Part shown: positions 32,091 to 43,924 of the stretch, one piece after another | Numbering within the stretch: the stretch's first letter is position 1 | Layout of the letters: each line of letters opens with the position of its first letter | Origin: Trichobilharzia regenti | Taxonomy: Eukaryota; Platyhelminthes; Trematoda; Strigeidida; Schistosomatidae | Length of the DNA stretch: 64,000 nt | Direction: 5' to 3' | Assembly: GCA_944472135.2 (NCBI GenBank) | Contig: OX235264.1 | Location: 83,586,319-83,650,318 of the forward strand | Translations under genes and position numbers: made by a program | The notes under the pieces: generated by a model | Databases searched by the model: none | What the model saw: only the letters and a program-made list of their open reading frames with translations | What the model was told of the DNA's origin: nothing

Positions 32091-33752
32091 TTTTTGCTTT
32101 GATAAAGGTCTAGGTAGTTAAAATAAAGCAGATTATAATAGTGCATATAAAAAGAATATTGTGAGGTAAATGAGTGATATCTAAGTGAGGAGTGAATACA
32201 AAGATCTGGAAAATTAGAACCTGTAGGGCAAGCTGACCTTTAAGATGTCTCACAACTTTCTGCAGGACCCATGGGATAGCATCTTGACAAGAAGCTGAAC
32301 AGGCTTGTAGATGGTAGGAGCAAAAGCATTCTTTTCAGTTTGTAATTTAGATCTGTATAACCCTCATTATTATTTTATTGAGGGTCCAGACTAATGTTTA
32401 ATTCTCGAGCCGTCAAAAAATGCGTGTTGCTGTCCTACAGATCAAAGCGATTCGCATTTGTGATCACTACCATACCTGCTGATCAGCATGCGCCACCCTC
32501 CCTCCCTTTTGAAGTTAAGCTCTAAGATTTTTTTGCAATAACTGTAGCTGTGGCATTGCATTGCTTTGAGCTTGTCTTGATCATACAGTATGCTGTGCAT
32601 TAATAGCTTTCATGACAAGCGTTTACCCTTAGGTCACCAGATATATCGATACCTGAGGACATTCTTAGCAGTGTCACCTTTCTAAATGCATACGTGTTTA
32701 CAAGTATTTGTTACAAACACCTAGGAAATTGCGTTTACTTTAAGGAGTATAAAGTACAGAAGTGGCTAGTATTATAGTAGCTAAGTTAGAGTCCATTTAG
32801 CAGAGCAAATGGGTGGTGGAACAATTAGTGATAAATGTAGAATGATCCTGAAGAAAACAGCTGGTTAACATAACTAGTTATGCTAAATTTTCGTGTCCAA
32901 TTTTCATGTGGTAAGCGTCAGACATTGTAAAGTAATCCTTCAACTTATGTTATGTTAAAAATACTGCGAAATGTAGTAAAATTATTCATTTTAGAAAAGT
33001 ATATGAGAAAAAGTAGTTATTGACTGAGTAAAGTCATTTCGCCACAAAAAATAGCATTGTATTATTAACTGTATATACATACTTAAAATATTAGGTGTGG
33101 TTGTTAATATAATTATATCCAGAGTTACTTATACTAACACAACTCAATGAAGATTATACAGAATAGAAATCAGTAAATTAGTTAAACGTTCGCTGCGTAA
33201 GTATTAGAGTCGAGATATACGTAAGTGACTACACCGAAGACTGGACTGGCCCACAATTTCCGTTCTACCAACAGTTGTGGTCTTTTAGACGAGCTAGGGT
33301 GGACATTTTAAAGTGTCTTTCTAGGCTCCATTTAAACCCATCGGGGTTTTCACAACATCTTATTTCAGATGGTAGTTGGTTCCAAAGAGTGCAATATTTT
33401 ATGGTGAAAACGTTTGCCCCAATGGATTTTCTGTGGGTAGCCACCTTGACAAGGTAGTCGTGGTTTCGTAGCTGATGTGATTTAATATTTCCCCACGTTA
33501 TGGATGAGTTACTGTAGCAATGTTTCCTAGTGACTTTGAAGAGTAGAAATAAGTTGCACTTCACTGTCCTTAACCACAGAGGCTCTAATTTCAGACGTAC
33601 ACATTGGTCATCTCTGGACACTTTCTATTTTTGTCTGTCTACAGACCTGAGGTTACTAAATATGATAGCACATTATTCAAGTTTAGGGTGAATACATTTC
33701 TTATATATAGCTAATCTTGCCTCTTGAGTGTAGAAGTTACGCAGTACAAAGC

Positions 33753-34867
33753 CAGTAATTTATTAATTGCATGAAATTGCACAGATCTACATTTAATCTG
33801 AAGCTGAGTTGAAGATGAAGTTACTCATATATCATCCTTCAAGGTTTGGCTAGTGATGACTAAGCAACCTTGGAATATCCACTGTCAACATAACAAGACG
33901 CTGTACAGCATCCTACACGAGCAGTATCAATGATCTAAAAGGGCTTACAAATAGCTTTCTATTAGTTAATGAACTTACTCGTACGGAACAAACATGTAGT
34001 GACAAATGGCAGTTTTGGATGAAGTGGGCGCAGGAAAGCAAATCTGCTCGACAAAGACGAATGTTAATGTAGTTGAAGATTGAACGATCGATTCATGGTT
34101 GTTTGCTCAAACCCAACTTCCAAATATTTTTCGTGGAGTCACCGATCTATCAGTTATCGTCTCATTGGTCGCTGTTCAGAAAGAAGATTAAAAAACTGTC
34201 AGAAATAATATCGTGATTTATTATTAAAAAAATTTATTCTTAGACCTTACTCTATACCACCGGTATTGCTGGTTATATGTTGTCGTTAGGATAAAGAATT
34301 CTCGAGTCGCCAATCAGTGTTTTGGTTTTTGCGTCGGTAAATACTAAGCGTTTCTGAAAATCCTCGAGGGACAGAGTGAGGCCCAACGTAGGAAGAGCTG
34401 GACATTAACGGTTTATGAGACTTCACTGACAAATCATGTTAATCTGCATTCAACACAGTTCACTTCTGGTGTTACTTACGATAAATATGCTGACAAAATT
34501 TTACGAATACATCACTCATTTCAATTATATTGCATATTATTATATCCAACTTTGGAAAGAAACTGAGAATAGGATATGAGGCCGCACACGTCAAAGTTAT
34601 GTGGTGGAAACGACTCCAAGCTTTTTTCCCCAAATATTTGTAGTCCATCCAACATATACTTGGGTTTTTTGTTAATGTGAAGGCAATATTTCCTAATTCC
34701 TAATGTGCTCCATTGAATGACTGGTTAGCAGACCGTACGCGCAAACTACTGCCAAAAAGGAAAGCAACCATGTAATTTCACGAGAAATCAGATTTGTGTA
34801 ATTTAGATGATATCTATCCGTGCCTGTAAAACTGGCGTGTCCTACATAGATAGGAATAAATATATAC
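33753..34867. mobile_element. Composite insertion inside the old CR1 copy
   Basis: The flanking CR1 sequence is interrupted between cagtaa (33752) and aatcgtttacag (34867 onward). The insert contains unassigned sequence (33753-34061), a solo LTR of the gag-only family (34062-34431) and then a plus-strand 3' UTR of CR1-A type (ccccaaatatttgtag, tgggttttttgttaatgtgaag, cgtgcctgtaaaac), ending near 34866 in aataaatatata. It was most likely one truncated CR1-A-type insertion that had picked up an LTR element. Confidence 0.55.
34062..34431 (+). repeat. Solo LTR of the gag-only family
   Basis: It starts TGTTAATGTAG (one change from TGTCAATG) and ends CTTCACTGACA, 370 bp, following the LTR consensus throughout, with aagcgtttctg and gagctggacattaacgg near the end. 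No internal element sequence is attached on either side and no clear flanking duplication is visible. It probably arose by LTR-LTR recombination. Confidence 0.75.
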
Positions 34868-35945
34868 GTTAATCGTTTACAGTCAGATACTACCTTATTT
34901 GCATGATCGGAAAAGGATAAATCTGAGTATGTTATCCCGAGATCAGTGACTGAGTTCAATTTTGAAAGGAGCTTTCCGTATATATAGGCACATCCTCGAT
35001 TTCCAGAGTCCAAAGTGTACTAAGCCTGGGTTGAACGTCAGCTGCGATTTTTCGCTCCAATCGTCTAGATCGTTTAAGTCTTGTTGGATCTTGCTTTCGA
35101 CGCTCATATCACCGTACCCATAATCATATACTATCTTGAGATCATCTGCAAAAGGGTATGGCTTGCCATACTTGATTACAGAGACTATGTCATTTATGAA
35201 TAAGAGGAACAGAATAGGGCCAAGAACACTACCTTGTATTACATCACTGGTTATCGGCCTTGAGGAAGACAACTGGTGGTTGATTTTGACTAATTGCTGT
35301 CTTTCTGTGAGAAAAGAATTTATCCACTTGACAAGCTTCCCGGTTATTCCGTAGGATTGGAGTTTTTTAGGAGTCTGATGTGTGGGACTTTATCAAAGGC
35401 TTTGCTATCGTGCAGAAATAATGTTACCGAATCCCCATTGTCTATGCGCTGTGTAATGTAGTCAAAATAATCTAATTGGCAAGTTATGCACGACATTCTA
35501 CTTAAGAAACCGTATTGGGATGGGGATAGTAGGTCATTTGAGAGTAAGTACTGAATGATTTCAGTCTTTACTATCCTTTCCACTGCACATAAAACCACAA
35601 TCATAATGTTGATGGGGCGGTGGTTATTGATATCAACTAAGGGTCCGTATTTAAGGATAAGTACAATATGAAACTTCTTCCAGCGAGTAAGGTATGTTCC
35701 ATTGTTCAGTTAAATTGAGTATAACTTGAGTGGAAGTAAATTCATGCCATTACCACCGTTTTTCAGCGGAATGGAATATCTATCATCCGGGCTGATAGTG
35801 TTACAAAGCTTAAGATATGCGACAGCTTTATCGATCTCTTGTGTGGTGAAAAGTAAGTCACTTAAATATTCATCTGTTTTACGTGGGAAATCAAAGGCCC
35901 AATCGTTCTTATGCAATCGTTTATATAAAAGAGTTAATTTCTACA

Positions 35946-37404
35946 TGTAGTGGATTGGAAAAACACCTGTGTGGAGTTTACAACAAAGACGGATTACATA
36001 TAAAGAATCACGCTCAAACGTTACAAACGTTGAGCGTACAGTGTAATAGTGTAGCGTAATGCACAATGTAGTATTTGCTAAATGAATGCAAAATCCACTT
36101 TCCCCAAAAGTAACAAGTAGGCGGAAATACTGCATTGAAAACATTATCCACCAGTATGGAGTCATTGAGAGATGGTTATTTATTAAGGAATTCAGAAAAA
36201 TGTGACGCGCAACCAAGTGTTAATCATGGATTCATTATAATTTGCTTGACTCACGTTGCCCACTGACCGATACTGAATGATGATTGCTATTCCGTTTGTT
36301 TGACCAGGTTTTCTGGTTTCTCTTGACCACCTCCGTACTTTCAAAACTTAGCATTCAAGCCTTGATTGTTCTCAGCGAAAATGCAGGCTGTCAGTAGATA
36401 ATACGGGCAGTTATTTCGATAGAATATGAAGTTGATAAACCGGCTTTTGCCACACAAGTTTCTTAACCGTGGTAATAAGCTATACCAACCTTACGAATCG
36501 TTCCTTAGCACTCAGTAGATCTGTACCGGGCCTCTTCATGCATCCATTATGACAACTTCCATAAGGGAAGCTATTAAAAAGTTACTTTGCCCCGTGCAGT
36601 ATCCAAACTGCTAAGAATCAATATGGTAAATAAATCATAAGAATCTGCAGCAGGAAAGTCTTGCATATTCGCTTAACAGTACTCCTGAAATGAGCATTTT
36701 TAGCAGTCAACTGTGATATCAAAATATTTATACGAAATAACGACCTGCAGAAAGTTTGTGGCAGTAGGTCAGCACTTGGCACTGGCGGTGTATGTACTAG
36801 GCATCCTGGTGCGCAAATGAAGCAGAGAAACTATCCAAGCTAGCAGAGGAGCGTTCTCCACTCACTTTTGTTCGATGAAGAAAGAGGAACTTTTAAATCC
36901 TAAAGAGGGTATAATTCCTACTCGTCTAACAGACTCATTCTCCTGTATTTCGTGGTCACTGACCGCTTGATGAGATACCTTAGCGTTTATAGCATGCCTT
37001 GTGAGATTCTACATATTCACAAACTATGGACATTTTGATGCTATTTGATGAATAGATAGTAAATAAGGGAAATGGGACAGTAGTTCATATTTTACTTTTC
37101 AGTATACGTCTCAGACGCCCTAATCATCCTTCAGATTAAAAAACGCCCTCAGGGCATTTAGTTAACTATAAAGGTGTGCGGAGTCAGCCTATGCTACTCA
37201 GTTTACCTCCGATATATTATAGAGACCAGCTGGAGGGGTAACTGCAACATTTTATATTGGAAAAAAACTACACATAACTTTTGCTAACGATTCTATTTTA
37301 TTTGGAATATATTGGGTGTAGTGTTAAGTAAACACAAGGTGAGTCCAAATGGTACACCCGAAAGACCTGACGAAACCAAAGTGCCTATTGTAAATCAAGG
37401 TATC
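35946..37404. other. Unassigned sequence
   Basis: About 1.46 kb with no credible coding frame and no repeat that I can match elsewhere in the window. A small palindrome-like stretch (aaacgttacaaacgtt, 36017-36032) is the only structure noted. Confidence 0.4.
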
Positions 37405-37770
37405 AGTCAATGTAGCTAAAGATTGAACGATCAATTCATGGTTGTTTGCTCAAACTCAACTCCTCCATAATTTTCGTGGGTCATCAACCCAACAGTCATT
37501 GGCTCATCATTCGCTGTTCAGAGGAAGAATAAAAACTATGAAAAGTATTATCGGGATTTATTGTTATAACATTTATTCTTAGACTTTGTGTGCAATGACC
37601 TTATTGTTGGCTACATGTTGGCGTAAGAATAAAGAATTCTTGAGTCGCCAATCAGTGTTCTGGTTTTTCGCGTTGGTTATTACAAAGTGTTTCTGAAAGT
37701 CTTTGGGGGACAGTGTGAGGTCCGGCGTGGTAGGAGCTGGACATTGACAAATTCTGAGAGTTGGCTGGCA
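37405..37770 (+). repeat. LTR of the gag-only family, plus orientation
   Basis: It begins (a)GTCAATGTAGC, with the first T lost, and ends GGCTGGCA. It belongs to the older LTR type that also forms the ends of copy 4. With the LTR at 37815-38182 it forms a long inverted repeat separated by 44 bases. Confidence 0.75.
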
Positions 37771-37814
37771 ATCTCTAGCTTTAGAAATGAAAAATGCCTA
37801 TGGAACAGATAAGG

Positions 37815-38182
37815 TGTCAGCCAACTCTCAGAAACTGTCAATATCCAGCAGTTACTAAGCTGGACCTCACACTGTCCCCCAAAGACTTTCAGAAACACTT
37901 TGTAATAACCAACGCGAAAAACCAGAACACTGATTGGCGACTCAAGAATTCTTTATTCTTACGCCAACATGTAGCCAACAATAAGGTTATTACACACAAA
38001 GTCTAAGAATAAATGTTATAACAATAAATCACGATAATACTTTTCATAGTTTTTATTCTTCCTCTGAACAGTGAACGATGAGAGGATGACTTCTGGATTG
38101 ATGACTCCTGCGAAAATTATGGAGGAGTTGAGTTTGAGCAAACAACCAAGAATTGATCGTTCAATCTTCAACTACATTGACA
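37815..38182 (-). repeat. 3' LTR of copy 4
   Basis: It is 368 bp. On the minus strand it starts TGTCAATGTAG at 38182, directly after cggggag, and ends GGCTGACA at 37815. Its middle nearly matches the 5' LTR segment at 46840-46960. Confidence 0.8.
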
Positions 38183-39498
38183 CTCCCCGGCAAAATACCG
38201 ATCCATCTCTTTCTTCCATCAGGAACAATACACGTTGACTTGGATGCCATTGCGAGAACCTGGGTCACTCGGACAGAGCTGAAATGGAAAACAAACAGAA
38301 AAGCCAACACACCACAAGCATACTCACAGCACAATCTCACACATCGATGACGACCTGCGCCTCCAGATAAAGGCCTTCTCTTGACATCTCGTAACCCAAT
38401 CTCCACTTGCTAGAATGACTCTTGCAGAACACAACGTAACCATAGCACCACCTCATGATACTCTTCGCACATCCTCTTATCTATTCACTACCAATTACCA
38501 CTGCGATCGCCTGTCACTCATTCTGCCTCAGTTCTAGTAACGGTGACGTATGCAAGCCTCAGTCGTCTACACTCTTTCTCCCCGGCATGTGAGACCACAG
38601 CTAACAATTATCTCCATATGGATGTCATTCTCAGAACTAGCCTCCCCGGCGTATACGCCCCATCTGCTGTCCTTAACATCAATCAATTCATTCATGGATG
38701 TAGAAGAGTGGACACAACTTCAGAAGTAAGCATGACGAAAATTTTAACAAAATTAAGTAATAACAACAAGGTACGGAAACAACGAGTAAACACAATGAAT
38801 CCAAGAAACACCAATTGATATGACACACCACACACATATACAAACAGTACACACAAACTCGCAGATCGTGTCTCGATGTAATTCCTTTGAAGAATCGCAG
38901 GACTTACACCAGTACGCCTGCAACCCTTCTCACGTTGACGATTGTAAGTTGTAGAATGTCCGGACACAATCAAGATTAACCAACAATTACAATAATTGGA
39001 GCTCACACAACTGTTTAACACAAACATATGTACAATCAATACATCAAATGTTGTGGATTCTGGCACGACTAACTACCCTTGAAGAACTGTAGGACTTACA
39101 GCAGTACGCTCACATTCATTCTCAGGTTGATAATCCAAGTGTAATACGTCCGGACACAAACACAGTTACCGACAGATAGGTGAGAGATGATACCAATTCA
39201 GTATATGCAATGTGAACATACGTACAAAGCAACACACTAAGTACGATGGACTGCGCTTCGATGTACTACACATGAAGAATTGTAGGAAGTATATCAGTAC
39301 GGCTACAACCCTTTTTAGGTTGACGCCTTAGGTTGGAAAATCGTTGCAGAGTTCATTTGCTGACTTCCTTCTACCATCTATATCCTCAACTTTGAATGGT
39401 AAAACGCCCATGTAATTGTATCGTGGAATATAGATGACTAACAAACACACGACGTATCTGACCAAACAGGCGTAGTTACAGAGTAATTTACACCAAAA
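38183..39498 (-). other. 3' internal region of copy 4: gag C-terminus and ~195-bp repeat units
   Basis: It carries the last gag codons (ending near 39330), three tandem units and the pre-LTR segment. The 124-aa reading frame at 38692-39066 reproduces one at 4194-4568 of copy 1 almost exactly; I regard both as chance frames in near-identical repeats. Confidence 0.65.
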
Positions 39499-41730
39499 AT
39501 AAATAAATAAATCTATTCTCGTAGTACAGTACTTGAGGGACGCCAGTTTACAGGCATCATCAAATTGTTACAGAAACAGAGCCCTATTGTTCAGTCACAA
39601 TTTACGGTCGATAGCAAAATATGTGTTACATGTACGCTGGAGATTATACATACACTTGATAAATGTTAATCCCAATAGTATAAAACATCCTTTTCACTTA
39701 TGTATATTAATTTCTGCGCACAGTTGGAAAAATCTGCTAGATTGTCAGTGAGTGCAACACATCAGGAAAAACAGAAGTATTGTCTTCGCATTAACAAAAA
39801 ACCAGGTCTTTGGTGGATGGGTTATAAGTGCCTGGGAAAAAAAATAAAGCTTGAGGTCAGTTTCCATACATAATTTTGTTGTGTGCAGAATCCTTGAGTT
39901 GTAGTTCATTGATGTGTTATCTTGAAATCAGTGATATGTTTATCTCATTTGATCTGCAATATCATTGTCGGGAGTAAAATACATAAACTTTAGACGCATT
40001 AGTTAATGGATTTCTACTGCTTGTGGGTGTTTTTTTCGCGCGAGGTATATATATGAATTTTAGCTGTTCCGACAGGAGTTGTGAATATTAACTGATCAGC
40101 AACATTATGGATATAAGTTCATCACATTATTTTAGGAAAGATGGGTTGTAGTTGGTGAGGCATATATGATACCCGACGAGTGTACATTTGTCCATGTGAT
40201 GAGTTATACCTTTTTCATGTTGTCCGTTTATGTCCGTTTTATTCCACTTATTGTGTTGGGTAGAAGTTTTGCAAACGAAACTTCTTGTCTGTTTGAGGGT
40301 GAGTATCTTGATCGGTAATGTTTTATCAAAAGTTGTAAATATAGGCAAAAAACAACAGGTGTAATGTTTAGGCTTATACATTAAATGGACCTATAATTTC
40401 GGAGGCTCTCAGATAGGAACTAGGACTACTATTGTTTGCAAACTCTTGTAGTTTGTCGTTAAGCACTTTTTTGAATGAGGCCAATGTACCTGCTTGACGA
40501 ATTTCCATTGGTAGTTTATTCCATATCTGTGCATACCTAATCAAGTAAAACTTTTACCTGGTGGCTGTTTTACATTGTTCGATAGCTACTGTACCCTTAG
40601 TGTGTCTTAGTTTGTGGCCATTGTCATCTGAAAGTCGGGTGCCATTAGTAGAGGTAAAAACTAAGTGGTTTAGAAGCTTGTATTAAAGTGTTAAGTTTAG
40701 TCTCAGGCGTCTTAGCCATAGTGTTTCTAGTCCTAGGGTATCACATCTAGTGGAGTAGTTCGCACCATTTTCGGCTCCGAGTAATTTTGACGTGAAGTAC
40801 CTCTGCACTCCCTCGACTTTCAATTTTTCCTCTATGCGTATACTGCTATACATGAATGAACAGCAATCAAATAAAGGACGCACACAAACCTTGTACAACA
40901 GAATTCTGGACTCATTTCTGTAGAAGTCCCTGAGTAGAAATCCGATAAGTCTGCGTGACTTTGACACTTGTTTGGAGATATGTTCAGAAAATGATAAGTC
41001 ATGTTGTAACAACAGAAGACAAGGGCCAGGCAACAGATCGTTTTATTATGAAAATCAACACGTATTTATGCATATTTCACATACATTATTATAGCTTATG
41101 CAAGTAGACAAGCGCAGTCATCTGATTGGTTGTTTATCAGAAGTTAGGCAGACAAACGCAGGCTTCTGGTTGGTTGTTTCGGGATTCCTCGACAAATAGA
41201 GTTCTCTATCTGCGAATCATATTTTGCCACGTTAACTCTGCTGTGATTGGTTGTTGAATCAGCCTTGCTCATATTTTCTCACGGCCTGCTCTCACCACAA
41301 TGTGAGTATTTCAGTCCTAGGTCCAATACAGATTCCAGTCGTAAAAGTGCATGGCCTTGAATTGTCAGGTCAAGTTCTAAATTGTTGCAGCCTATGCAGA
41401 GCCAGCCACATTTTTCGACATTAAACTGGAGTTGCCAGGTGTTACACCATCTATCCATTTTTTCTAATTCTTGCTGTGTTCTTGCATTTATAGGTCACTT
41501 TTAAGCCACCTGCATATAGTATTGGTTTACCAACACTAAAGCATTCACAGATACTGTTTATATATATTATGAATAGGAGTGGGCCTAATACACTTCCCTG
41601 GATTACGCCACTACTTACTGGTGTAGGCCTTGAGATTATCGAGCCAACTTTCGTTATCTGACTTCGGCCACAGAGAAATGACTTTATCCAGCTCAGGAGA
41701 TGATAATATTCAAATAGTAATTTGAAACTT
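39499..41730 (-). mobile_element. CR1-like LINE, subfamily D, 5'-truncated
   Basis: It is inserted between ...gttattatc and tttggtg of the copy 4 gag. On the minus strand it holds the second half of an RT: LLSWIKSFLCGRSQ, VIQGSVLGPLLF, then YAGGLKV in place of the catalytic FADD (two A-to-G changes). It continues after a solo LTR (41005-41299) with DLSFSEHISKQVSKSRRL and TLWLRRLRLNLTL. A 3' UTR of CR1-A type (cccaggcacttataac, ggttttttgttaatgcgaag) ends in aaataaataaat (39499). The first part is fused in frame to gag, giving a 267-aa chimeric frame (41451-42254). The enzyme is dead. Confidence 0.75.
41005..41299 (-). mobile_element. Solo LTR of a second, Ty3/gypsy-like family, with 4-bp duplication atgt
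   Basis: On the minus strand it begins TGTGGTGAGAGCAGGC and ends CTTCTGTTGTTACA. It is flanked by atgt at 41001-41004 and 41300-41303. It interrupts the CR1-D RT between YSH and DLSFSEH. A longer relative lies at 63223-63557. The 4-bp duplication and the TGT...ACA ends fit Ty3/gypsy; family membership beyond that is inference. Confidence 0.82.
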
Positions 41731-43809
41731 GAAATGCCTTTATTCGCACAAGTCAGTTTAACAATTACACTGTCATAGACAGTTGGCTTGTCCTCACTAA
41801 ACTGAGCAATATCTTTCGTCTTTTCAAACGGACTGATACTGGTATAGTCACAGCATAAGACACGCAAGTTCATGGAGGTCCCTTTCATTGCGGATGACAA
41901 CACCAACGGTGACTGACTGATACCATTTGATGAATTTAGTGGTGCATCAGAAGTTGTCGCTGTTCTACCTTTAGAAGGTTGTCTACCTGTAAGATTACCA
42001 CCATTGCTGTCTTTTACTATTAGCTCCAGTTTAGCATCAGCATTTGATGATAAGTAGGCTACACGCTGATCGTTTACACTGACGGTCTCACGAGTATCCA
42101 TACCTTCTACCACAGTGTCTGCTCTTAAATCTACTTCAGGTTCAAGTTGTACAGAACTTTTATTCAACTCAGTAGTAGTAGGCATTCCGTTCATCTCATC
42201 ATGATCAGCCAAAGACAAATCTGGACTAACATGGCCACTGTCACAAATATCCACTTTACCTCCGCTTGTATGATCAACTTCATCATTTTAAAACTCTTTT
42301 ATAACAGCAAAAGACAATTTGGGTTCTGCCTCACAAATCCTTATAGGTTTTATACCTTTACTCTGACTAGCAATACCTTGAAAACATGTGGAGTTGGAAC
42401 TGGACTCTGAAATTGTAACTCTCTTCTCCTGCACAAACTGCAGCGTCGTCTGTGACACGATTCAACAATGCCTTACCTTGTTGCGTGCGTTATTTGACTA
42501 AACTTGCGTACACGTATATTCTAGTACTTCTTCACTTTTATTAATGTGCGCAGACGTTGTGGCTACTCGACGCCCATAACGTAAATCAAAAGGCACTTGC
42601 GAAGAGTACGATCGTGTATTATAGCCGTAGTCAAATTTCGAAATTGTGTCAAGGTAATATTCAACAGTAAATTCACAAATGTTTGCGAAGTACATACAAA
42701 ATCGGTCTGTATACACATATAATACAAGTATACAAATTAGATTAAAAAGCATGTTTACAGTCGGTAAGGGGTACTACAACCTCTTGCAACTACGGGCTTC
42801 ATCACTGCACCATTATCGTCAAGCAATTCCGAGTCAGACCTTGATTTCACATTTAGCTTACCACCAAACTTGGTCACTTCTTCACAGTTCGCTTTTGTAT
42901 GCATTTCTTGCAAACGTGTAGGACACAACCCTGTTTGTTTCACAACTTGTAACCTAGCTGTTGGGGATGTCCGACGAAAGCTGTTACAATCACTAAGTTA
43001 ATATGGATTACTAGACACTATAAAGCTTTCTCGATATCCACTTCTCAGAGACCCTTTGGTCATAAATTATTGCGTTTTGCTCTCTGACTTCTCTATTCTA
43101 GAGGTGGGAGGCAATATACTGGCAAAACTTGCTCATGGCTCGATTGACACTATCTTTTACCAGTTTCAGAACATCATCGAACTTTGGCTCAATACCTTCT
43201 TCCTCTATATGAGAGCTTGTCTTCCCCCACTCCCTTTGCAGTTGAGTAGGTAGGCGTCTCGCTATTACCTCTGGGACAGAACTTGAGTTCAGATCACTCA
43301 TGGAATTCATCGAAATCAACGTATTTTGTAAGTCATCAGATTAACCAAAAACTCAATGAGTGCCTTGGATCATCTCGTAATTCACTACCATTACCTTTAC
43401 CAGCCTGAAATACATTGCTTACAATCATTGCGTATCTTCCAAAACATTTGACGGGGGATACGCGTCGCCTCAGTATATGCTTTGCTTGGGGGCATAAACT
43501 TACAGCCCTGTATTGCTCTTGAAGCAATTTCAGTGCAGTACCTCATCAAATACATCAACTTCATTTCATCATATAATGGAAAACTACTCAACATGATTTC
43601 AAACTCCTTTACAAACTGTGGAGAGTCATCTGGTTTTCCGTCGAAACACCATGGTTCAAATTTAATCCTATTATCCCTAGACTGCGAAACACGCGCATTA
43701 AACTCATCATGCTGAGTATCAAACACCTCGTTACATGTAACAGAAAAGTCAGCATTACTTTCCTGTTTGCTTCCAAGACGATTCGTCCCTTCTTTGACCC
43801 AGGTATCAT
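41731..43809 (-). pseudogene. Decayed gag of copy 4
   Basis: It starts MIPGSKKGRIVLEANRK (43809) and is broken into several frames: a DUF1759 piece with FEPWCFDGKPDD and LMYLMRYCTEIASRAI (43726-43397), a piece with RRLPTQLQREW (43319-43098), a knuckle piece with LCPTRLQEMHTKANC (42943-42755), and the acidic tail (42254-41731). The second knuckle Cys is Arg here too. It is clearly older than copies 1-3. Confidence 0.8.
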
Positions 43810-43924
43810 TGAACTTGACCGAAAATTCCAGAAAAGTTCCAGATAATGCGTGTCGAAAGAAGACTGGCGGGCACCAGGAAAGACGAACGAAAAATATCTG
43901 AAACTGTCAGTCAAGTCTCAGAAA

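Larger units (their letters stand above)
32091..35945 (-). mobile_element. Old CR1-C-related LINE copy, decayed and interrupted
   Basis: Minus-strand blocks match CR1-C ORF2 in order: 35916-35710 (end of the RT N-terminal region), 35604-35344 (RT, with LFLHDSKAFDKV), 35272-34943 (VIQGSVLGPILF and FADDLKIV), then 33621-33265 (C-terminal domain ending STLARLKDHNCW). Frameshifts separate the blocks. An insertion occupies about 33753-34867. The 3' UTR (33264-32091) starts like that of CR1-C but then differs strongly, unlike the young CR1-B and CR1-C copies. Confidence 0.75.
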
